Part shown: piece after piece, positions 30,724 through 36,763 of the stretch
How the letters are laid out: each line of letters opens with the position of its first letter
How positions within the stretch are numbered: the stretch's first letter is position 1
Origin: an uncultured Actinomycetes bacterium
Lineage (GTDB): Bacteria > Actinomycetota > Acidimicrobiia > Acidimicrobiales > Microtrichaceae
Direction of reading: 5' to 3'
Assembly (NCBI GenBank): GCA_903868545.1
Contig: CAIPVR010000115.1
Location: 1 to 36,763, forward strand
DNA length: 36,763 bases
Notes under the pieces: model-generated
The model's database searches: none
Seen by the model: only the letters and a program-made list of their open reading frames with translations
What the model was told of the DNA's origin: nothing
Made by a program: the position numbers and the translations under genes

Positions 30724-32426
30724 TGCTGCCCAAGGACCGACTGTTCCGCGGCTACGGCCCGCTGATCGGGTTCGCCGCGATCTTCCTGGCGGTGGCCGTG
30801 CTCGTGCCGAGCCAGCAACGCGAGGTCCGCACCGTCGAGGGGGCGGGGGCCGCCTCCCGGCGCGCGGCGACGGCCGGGCCGGAGGCCGAGGTGGCCGGGG
30901 CGGAGGAGGAGGCGGTGGCCACCGACCCGGTCGCCGGCGACCCAGCCGCCGCGGGCATCGACCCCGCCGCCGGTGGGGCGGGAGGCTCCACCGGACCCGG
31001 TGGAGCCGGCGCCGCCGCGGGCGGCGGCGGGGGCGGGGGAACGAAGGGTCCGCCCGCACTGGCCGGCTGCGGCCCCGCGCAGGTGCCCGGCGATCCGTAC
31101 GCCCCGCCGTGCATCACCTTCAGCGGCAACAACGGCGGCGCCACGGGCCGGGGGGTCACCGGCGACACGATCACCGTGGCCGTTCGCATCCAGGGCTTCT
31201 CGAACGGCATCCTCGACGCCGTCTCGAAGGTGGCCGGCGCCACGATCCCGGACGAGAACGCCGACGTGATCGTCCGCACGGTGAACGGCCTCACCGAGTA
31301 CTTCAACAAGCGGTTCCAGTTCTACGGACGCAAGCTGAAGCTCGTCGTCTACAACGGCAAGGGCGACGTGCTGAAGGAGACGACCGGCGGCGGCCAGGAG
31401 GGCGCGCAGGCCGACGCGCTCAAGGTGGCCCAGGAGATCCAGGCGTTCGCGGACGTCTCGGCGGTCACCCCGGTGTACGCGGACGCGCTGGCCTCCAAGC
31501 AGGTGGTCAACGTGGGCGCCCCGTTCGTGAGCAGGGAGTGGCTCTCCCAGCGCCGGCCGTTCTCGTGGAGCCCGTTCCCCGACTGCTCGACGGTGGTGGA
31601 GAGCGTGGCCAGCTACTACGCGACGAAGCTCTACGGCTCACCGGCCGCGCTTGCCGGCGGCGACCTGCGGGGCCGGCCCCGCCAGGCCGCGATCATCGCC
31701 CCGGAGAACTCCTGGTACCAGGAGTGCGTGAACGCCGGCATCGGGATCCTGCAGAAGGCGGGCCGGGCCGGTGAGCTGGCGCTCACCACCAAGTACCAGC
31801 TCGACATCCCGCGCATGAGCTCCCAGGCCGACACGACGCTGCGCCAGCTCAAGGACCGCGGCATCACCACGGTGGTCTGCGGCTGCGACCCGCTGTTCCT
31901 CACGTTCCTGACCGCCAAGGCCAAGGAGCAGGGCTACTTCCCCGAGTGGGTGATCACCGGTGTGGCGTTCGTGGACAACGACCTGATCGGCCAGATCCTC
32001 CAGCGCGACGCCTGGTCCCGTGCGTTCGGCGTGTCCTTCGCCGGGCCCACCCAGCCCGCGGGCACCGGCCTCGGCTACCGCGCCTACAAGTCGGTGCGGA
32101 CCGACGAGCCGTCGATCGGCGTGGAACTGCTGTACAACCAGCTCGACCTGCTCGCGATCGGCATCCAGATGGCGGGCCCCGCGCTCACCCCGCAGTCGTT
32201 CGAGAAGGGGATGTTCGACTACCCGAGGCGCACCGGCCCGTCGGGCACCTGGGGCTTCGGGCCCGGCGACTACGCCACGGCCGAGGACGCACGGGAGGTG
32301 TTCTGGAACCCCGCGGCGGGCTCCGCACTGAACCGCCAGCCCGGCGCCTACCAGGACCCGAACGCCGGGGCCCGCTTCCCCATCGGCCGCTGGCCGGCCG
32401 CACCGCCGCGCTCGGCGGCCGGTTGA
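30723..32426 (+). CDS. Branched-chain-type ABC importer solute-binding protein (periplasmic-binding-protein fold)
   Basis: 567 residues. N-terminal helix GYGPLIGFAAIFLAVAVLVP (10-29) anchors it; a Gly/Ala-rich linker (about 45-107) follows. From about 130 the LivK-type fold appears: GVTGDTITVAVRIQGFS, SAVTPVYADALASKQVVNVGAPFVS, PENSWYQECVNAGIGIL and the second-domain VELLYNQLDLLAIGIQMAGP. It is longer than LivK owing to the linker and extra loops. It captures the substrate outside and hands it to the fused transporter gene that starts 2 bp after. Ligand unknown; the LivK fold also binds aromatic acids, amides and sterol-like acids. A lipoprotein Cys is absent, so the helix is the anchor. Confidence 0.88.
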   Translation: MLPKDRLFRGYGPLIGFAAIFLAVAVLVPSQQREVRTVEGAGAASRRAATAGPEAEVAGAEEEAVATDPVAGDPAAAGIDPAAGGAGGSTGPGGAGAAAGGGGGGGTKGPPALAGCGPAQVPGDPYAPPCITFSGNNGGATGRGVTGDTITVAVRIQGFSNGILDAVSKVAGATIPDENADVIVRTVNGLTEYFNKRFQFYGRKLKLVVYNGKGDVLKETTGGGQEGAQADALKVAQEIQAFADVSAVTPVYADALASKQVVNVGAPFVSREWLSQRRPFSWSPFPDCSTVVESVASYYATKLYGSPAALAGGDLRGRPRQAAIIAPENSWYQECVNAGIGILQKAGRAGELALTTKYQLDIPRMSSQADTTLRQLKDRGITTVVCGCDPLFLTFLTAKAKEQGYFPEWVITGVAFVDNDLIGQILQRDAWSRAFGVSFAGPTQPAGTGLGYRAYKSVRTDEPSIGVELLYNQLDLLAIGIQMAGPALTPQSFEKGMFDYPRRTGPSGTWGFGPGDYATAEDAREVFWNPAAGSALNRQPGAYQDPNAGARFPIGRWPAAPPRSAAG

Positions 32427-32427
32427 C

Positions 32428-35400
32428 GTGGAGCGCATCACCGCCAGCCCTGCGGGCCGCTGGGGCCTCGCCACCGTGGCGCTGCTGGCGGCGTGGGCGG
32501 TGGCCGCAGCGGTGCTGCCGAACGGCGCACCACCGGGCGAGGTGCTCGCCGGCGCGATCCTGGGCTCGGCCACGGGGCTCACCGCGGTGGGGCTCATCCT
32601 GATCTGGCGGGCCAGCCGCGTGATCAACTTCGCCAACGGGGCCATGGCCGGGCTCGCCGGGTTGGTGGCCGTGCACCTGTTCCTGAGCTGGGGATGGCCG
32701 TACCCGGTCACCTTGGTGGTGGCACCGCTGCTCGGCCTCGGCGTGGGCGCGCTCGTGGAGTTCACCGTGGTCCGCCGCTTCGCCGACGCACCGCGCCTGG
32801 TGCTCACCGTCGCCACCATCGGCGTGGCCCAGGTCCTCGGCGGTGTCGAGCTGCTGATCCCCGAACGGGTCTTCGGGGCGCGGGGCCTGGTGCTCGGCGC
32901 GTACGACACCCCGCTGAGCTCCCTGAGCTTCGAGGTGGGACCGGCCCTCATCACCGGCAACCACCTGTTGTGCGTGGCGGTGGTCCCGGTGGTGGTGGCG
33001 GTGCTGGGGTGGTTCCTCCGCCGGTCGCTCGCCGGCACCGCGGTGCGGGCCGCGGCGGAGAACACCGAACGGGCGCGGTTGCTCGGCATCCCGGTTCGTC
33101 GCCTCACCACGACGGTGTGGGCGATCGCCGGGGCGCTCGCGGCCCTCACCTTCGTGCTCCAGGCACCCTTCCTCGGTGCGTCCCCCTCGGCGGCGGCCGG
33201 CCCGGCCGTGCTGCTGCCGGCGCTCGCCGCGGCGATCGTGGCCCGCATGGAGAAGCTCACCGTGGCGTTCGCGGCAGCGGTGGTGCTCGGCGTGGTGCAG
33301 GAACTCGTCCGCTGGAACGCCGACACCCCGGCGCTGGTCGACGTGGTGGTCCTCGTGGTGATCCTGGTGGCGCTCCTCACCGACCGCGCCGCGAAGTCCC
33401 GTGCCCACGACGCCGACGGCGGCTGGCGCGACGCGGACCTGGTGCGGGCCCTGGACCCGGCGGTCGCAGCGCTGCGCAGCGTCCGGGCGGCCCGCGCGGC
33501 GGGCCTCGTCGTCCTGGTGGCCGCCGCCGTGCTCGTGCCGCTGTGGCTCGCACCCGGCGACGCGTTCTCCGTGTCGGTCGTGGCGGTCTGGGCCATGGTC
33601 GCGGTGAGCCTCGTGGTGCTCACCGGGTGGGCGGGCCAGATCAGCCTCGGACAGTTCGCCATCGTGGGCGTGGGAGCGATCGTCGCCGGCAACCTGCTCA
33701 CCCGCTGGAACGTCGACCTCTTCGTCACGCTGTTCGTGGCGACCGCGGCGGGCGCGCTCGTGGCGGTGCTGCTGGGCGTGCCGGCCCTGCGCATCCGGGG
33801 ACCGTTCCTCGCGGTGGTCACCCTCGCGTTCGCCGTGGTGCTCGACGGCTACGTGCTCAACCCCAACGTGTTCCCCGAGTTGATCCCCGAGTCCCTCACG
33901 AGACCGCTGCTGTGGGGACGGGTGGACCTCGCCGACGAGCGGGCGATGCTGTGGTGCTGCCTGGCCGCGCTCGCACTCGTGATCGCGCTGGCGCGCGGCG
34001 TGCGGCGGTCGCGGTCGGGCCGGCTCCTGATCGCGGCACGCGACAACCGCAAGGCCGCGGAGGCCGCTGCCGTGCCCACCCGCTGGGCCACCCTCTCCGG
34101 GTTCGTCTTCTCGGGCGCGATCGCCGGCCTCGCGGGCGGACTCCACGTGCTCCTGCTGCAGGGGGTCCGGGCCGGCTCGTACCAGCCGGTGATGTCGGTG
34201 GAGGTGTTCTCCGGTGCCACGATCGGCGGCCTCGGCTCACTCGGTGGCGCATCGGTCGGTGCCGCGCTGCTGCGCGGCGGCCAGGACCTCGACGCCACCA
34301 TCCGGCTCGTCGGTGCCGGAGTGGGCGTGCTGGTGGTCCTCTGGGTGCTGCCGGCGGGCCTCGCCGGTCTCGCGGCCCGCGCCCGCGACGCCGTGGCCCG
34401 CCGTCTCGCCACCCGAGCCGGACCCGCCACCGCGGCTCCCGGCGACGACACACCGGCCATCCCCTCCCCGGAGGTGGGCCCCGTGCCCACGGGACCGCCG
34501 GCGTTCGTCGGTGAGGTGCCGGCAGGCGACTGGCGGCCCCCGGTCCCGGCACTGGCGGCTCGGGGCGTGGACGTGAGCTACGGGCAACTCCAGGTGCTCT
34601 TCGGGGTGGACCTCGAGGTGGGCGACGGCGAGGTGGTGGCGCTGCTGGGCACCAACGGCGCCGGCAAGTCCACGCTCCTGCGGGCGGTGGCGGGCCTGTC
34701 GCCGTGCCGCGGCGAGGTGTCGCTGCGGGGCGAGCGCATCGACGACCTGTCGCCGGAGCGGATCGTGCGCTCCGGTGTGGCCCTCATGCCGGGCGGCCGC
34801 GCACTGTTCCCCACCCTCACGGTGGCCGACCACCTGCGGCTCGCCACGTGGACGTTCCGCACCGATACCTCCCGGATCCGCGACGACCTCGAGGACGTGG
34901 ACCGGCTGTTCCCGGTACTACGCGAGCGCCGGAACCAGCTGGCCGGCGACCTGTCGGGCGGGGAGCAGCAGCAGCTGGCGCTCGCGTGCACGCTCCTGTT
35001 GCGACCCTCCGTACTGCTGATCGACGAGCTGTCGCTGGGGCTCTCGCCCCTGGTGGTGGCCGCGCTGTGCGACGTGGTCCGCCGGCTGAACGAGACCGGC
35101 ATGACGATCGTGGTGGTGGAGCAGTCGGTCAACGTGGCCCTCACCCTGGCCGGGCGCGCGGTGTTCATGGAGAAGGGGCAGGTGCGGTTCGAGGGGCCGA
35201 CGCAGGACCTGCTCGAACGGCCGGACCTGCTGCGGTCGGTGTTCCTCGCCGGTGACACCGCCGGGAACGGCGACCACACCGCCGGGAACGGCGACGGCCG
35301 CGCCGACACCGCGGACCCGGACCGGCCGGTGGTCCCCATCGACCTGCGCGAGCTCCCGCCCTCGGCACCGGCGGGCGGCGACGGCCCGGTGCTCGTGGTC

Positions 35401-36186
35401 GAGGACCTCACGAAGCGTTTCGGGGGTGTGGAGGCGCTGAGCCACGTGGACCTCCGGGTGGAGCCCGGCGAGATCGTCGGCCTGATCGGGCAGAACGGGG
35501 CGGGCAAGACGACGCTGCTGGACTGCATCTCCGGGTTCCACCGCTCCGACCACGGCCGGATCCTGCTGCGCGGCACCGACGTGACGGAGTGGGCGCCGTT
35601 CGAACGGGCCCGTGGCCGGCTGGGCCGGACCTTCCAGGAGGCCCGCCTGTTCCCGTCGCTCACCGTGCTGGAGACCCTGGCCGTGGCCTGCGAGCGCACC
35701 GTGGAGAACCGGTCGCTGGTCGCGGACGCCACGCGCCAACCCGCCTCGTACCTCGCCGAGGCCGTGACGCTGCGCCGGGCGGCCGAACTGGTGCGGTTGC
35801 TGGGGCTCGGCCGCTACGAGCACACGCCCACCTCCGCCCTCTCCACCGGCACCCGCCGCATCGTGGAGCTGGGCTGCCTGCTCGCGGAGGACCCGGTGGT
35901 CATGCTGCTCGACGAGCCGTCGGCCGGCGTGGCGCAGAAGGAGACCGAGGCGCTCGGGCCGCTCCTGCGGCGCATACGGGACCACACCGGTGCCGCGCTC
36001 GTGGTCATCGAGCACGACATGCCGCTCCTGGCCGGGCTCTGCGGCCGGCTGGTGGCGATGGAGCTCGGCCAGGTGCTGGTGGAGGGTCCGCCGGCGGACG
36101 TGCTCGCCCACCCCGCCGTGGTGGCCGCCTACCTGGGGACCGACGCGGCGGCGATCCACCGCTCGGGCACGGCGTTCAGCACCTGA
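32428..36186 (+). CDS. Four-domain fusion: LivH permease - LivM permease - LivF ATPase - LivG ATPase
   Basis: 1252 residues in one uninterrupted frame, GTG 32428. Order: LivH-like permease (about 1-330; ENTERARLLGIPVRRL loop), LivM-like permease (about 350-650; loop AARDNRKAAEAAAV), Pro-rich linker (about 660-708), ATPase 1 (about 709-938; Walker A GTNGAGKST 741-749, signature LSGGE 842-846, Walker B Asp866/Glu867, and EQS at the switch as in LivF), a Gly/Asp-rich linker with an AGNGD repeat, and ATPase 2 (about 988-1245; Walker A GQNGAGKTT 1021-1029, signature LSTG 1138, Asp1162/Glu1163, EHDM as in LivG). All core motifs are intact. With the binding protein it makes a complete importer. Confidence 0.9.
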   Translation: MERITASPAGRWGLATVALLAAWAVAAAVLPNGAPPGEVLAGAILGSATGLTAVGLILIWRASRVINFANGAMAGLAGLVAVHLFLSWGWPYPVTLVVAPLLGLGVGALVEFTVVRRFADAPRLVLTVATIGVAQVLGGVELLIPERVFGARGLVLGAYDTPLSSLSFEVGPALITGNHLLCVAVVPVVVAVLGWFLRRSLAGTAVRAAAENTERARLLGIPVRRLTTTVWAIAGALAALTFVLQAPFLGASPSAAAGPAVLLPALAAAIVARMEKLTVAFAAAVVLGVVQELVRWNADTPALVDVVVLVVILVALLTDRAAKSRAHDADGGWRDADLVRALDPAVAALRSVRAARAAGLVVLVAAAVLVPLWLAPGDAFSVSVVAVWAMVAVSLVVLTGWAGQISLGQFAIVGVGAIVAGNLLTRWNVDLFVTLFVATAAGALVAVLLGVPALRIRGPFLAVVTLAFAVVLDGYVLNPNVFPELIPESLTRPLLWGRVDLADERAMLWCCLAALALVIALARGVRRSRSGRLLIAARDNRKAAEAAAVPTRWATLSGFVFSGAIAGLAGGLHVLLLQGVRAGSYQPVMSVEVFSGATIGGLGSLGGASVGAALLRGGQDLDATIRLVGAGVGVLVVLWVLPAGLAGLAARARDAVARRLATRAGPATAAPGDDTPAIPSPEVGPVPTGPPAFVGEVPAGDWRPPVPALAARGVDVSYGQLQVLFGVDLEVGDGEVVALLGTNGAGKSTLLRAVAGLSPCRGEVSLRGERIDDLSPERIVRSGVALMPGGRALFPTLTVADHLRLATWTFRTDTSRIRDDLEDVDRLFPVLRERRNQLAGDLSGGEQQQLALACTLLLRPSVLLIDELSLGLSPLVVAALCDVVRRLNETGMTIVVVEQSVNVALTLAGRAVFMEKGQVRFEGPTQDLLERPDLLRSVFLAGDTAGNGDHTAGNGDGRADTADPDRPVVPIDLRELPPSAPAGGDGPVLVVEDLTKRFGGVEALSHVDLRVEPGEIVGLIGQNGAGKTTLLDCISGFHRSDHGRILLRGTDVTEWAPFERARGRLGRTFQEARLFPSLTVLETLAVACERTVENRSLVADATRQPASYLAEAVTLRRAAELVRLLGLGRYEHTPTSALSTGTRRIVELGCLLAEDPVVMLLDEPSAGVAQKETEALGPLLRRIRDHTGAALVVIEHDMPLLAGLCGRLVAMELGQVLVEGPPADVLAHPAVVAAYLGTDAAAIHRSGTAFST

Positions 36187-36197
36187 GGCCCCGCGCG

Positions 36198-36229
36198 GAA
36201 CGGTCCGACCCCGGGAGGCCGGACCGTTC
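36198..36229. terminator. Hairpin after the importer operon
   Basis: Perfect 10-bp arms GAACGGTCCG and CGGACCGTTC around a 12-nt loop, 12 bases past the importer stop. It lies between convergent genes and could serve both strands. No T-tract. Confidence 0.6.
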
Positions 36230-36236
36230 ACCGTGT

Positions 36237-36268
36237 GCGGTGCCGGGACCACGCCGTCCCGGCACCGC
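36237..36268. terminator. Second hairpin, after the LAYTG protein gene
   Basis: Perfect 13-bp arms GCGGTGCCGGGAC and GTCCCGGCACCGC around a 6-nt loop, 5 bases past the stop of the minus-strand surface-protein gene. The longest perfect short-loop hairpin I found; with the previous one it makes a double terminator between convergent genes. Confidence 0.68.
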
Positions 36269-36273
36269 CCGGA

Positions 36274-36763
36274 TCAGGCGACGTTGCGGCGGCGGGTGGC
36301 GCCACCGAGCAGGGCCATGCCCACCAGGAGGAGGCCGCCGCCGAACACCAGCAGGAGGCTCGAGGAGTTGCCCGTGTAGGCGAGGCTCGCCCCGCCGGAG
36401 CGGGTGACCGTCGCACCCGCCACCTGCAGCGGCACGGTGGTCTCGGCGGCCACGGCCGTCGCCGCTTGGGCGGTCGACGCCTCGGTGGTCGACGGCCGGA
36501 TCGTGGTCGCCGGCGCCACCGTCGGCGACGGCACCGTGGTCGACGTCGTCGGCGCCACCGTGGTCGACGTCGTCGGCGCCACCGTGGTCGAGGTCGTGGA
36601 GGACGTGGTCGAGGTCGTCGAGGTCGTCGTGGTCGAGGTCGTGCTCGGCACCGTGGTCGACGTCGTGGTCGACGTGGTCGAGGTCGTGCTCGGCACCGTG
36701 GTCGACGTCGTGGTCGACGTGGTCGAGGTCGTGCTCGGCACCGTGGTCGACGTCGTGGTCGAC
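36274..36763 (-). CDS. Sortase-anchored Thr/Ser-rich surface protein, N-terminus outside window
   Basis: The frame is open to the window end, so at least 163 residues are seen and the N-terminus (signal and functional domain) is missing. The visible part is a Thr/Ser/Val/Pro linker, partly a 15-residue repeat, then a C-terminal sorting signal: GASLAYTG, hydrophobic helix LLLVFGGGLLLVGMALLGG, and RRR tail. LAxTG is the motif used by class E sortases in high-GC actinobacteria, so it is likely linked to the cell wall. No sortase gene is in the window. The function of the missing N-terminus is unknown. Confidence 0.8.
   Translation of the reverse strand, partial: STTTSTTVPSTTSTTSTTTSTTVPSTTSTTSTTTSTTVPSTTSTTTTSTTSTTSSTTSTTVAPTTSTTVAPTTSTTVPSPTVAPATTIRPSTTEASTAQAATAVAAETTVPLQVAGATVTRSGGASLAYTGNSSSLLLVFGGGLLLVGMALLGGATRRRNVA
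36641..36763. repeat. 45-bp coding tandem repeat in the surface-protein linker
   Basis: Units begin at 36641, 36686 and 36731, the last cut by the window edge. Each codes for 15 residues rich in Thr and Ser with one Val-Pro. The units look identical, so they are young and likely to vary in number. Confidence 0.85.

Overview
The window is uniformly very GC-rich (I judge about 70%, not counted), its coding is dense, and its gene content is that of a lipid- or sterol-degrading actinobacterium: paired acyl-CoA dehydrogenases, CaiB-type CoA-transferases, MaoC hydratases, a thiolase with an OB-fold partner, luciferase-like (F420-type) monooxygenases and many TetR proteins. Thr/Ser-rich surface proteins, leaderless-looking starts and a C-terminal LAYTG sorting signal also fit. 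The class Acidimicrobiia is my best guess, from style only. No rRNA, tRNA, CRISPR array, transposase or phage gene was seen. No gene-free stretch exceeds about 250 bases.

Layout. 1-4.1 kb (minus): an aldehyde dehydrogenase cut by the window edge, a small lipoprotein, a secreted S1 protease and an amidohydrolase behind a KstR-like box. 4.3-7.0 kb: an SDR/EthD-like pair, a divergent cyclic-nucleotide-binding protein and a luciferase-like monooxygenase. 7.1-9.3 kb: an EfeU/EfeO-type iron uptake pair behind a candidate iron box, and a degenerate GGDEF protein. 9.4-13.1 kb: thiolase plus a cysteine-free condensing-enzyme/OB-fold partner, with a divergent TetR gene. 13.2-18.8 kb (minus): a five-gene acyl-CoA operon (dehydrogenase, racemase-like CoA-transferase, two half-size MaoC hydratases, dehydrogenase) with a TetR gene upstream. 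18.9-22 kb: a DUF4112 membrane protein, a second luciferase-like monooxygenase and a second CaiB-type transferase. 22.1-25 kb: a Thr-linker lipoprotein and a membrane-anchored multicopper oxidase. 25.2-28.1 kb (plus): phytanoyl-CoA dioxygenase-like, acyl-CoA synthetase and DUF4262 genes. 28.3-36.2 kb (plus): a prepilin peptidase, then a secreted protein, a solute-binding protein and a 1252-residue protein carrying both permeases and both ATPases of a Liv-type importer. The right edge holds a truncated sortase-anchored protein.

How it fits together. The Liv-type importer could bring in an amphipathic or carboxylic substrate, the synthetase and CoA-transferases would activate it, and the dehydrogenases, hydratases, monooxygenases and thiolase would degrade it. 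Four minus-strand transcription units (starts at 1116, 12058, 17995 and 21951) share a palindrome CTGACG-N3-CGTCAG just upstream, which suggests one lipid-responsive regulon. Other notable structure: two copies of a nested-palindrome REP-like element, two tandem arrays that begin at a stop codon and reiterate it, and a long inverted repeat between the copper oxidase and dioxygenase genes.
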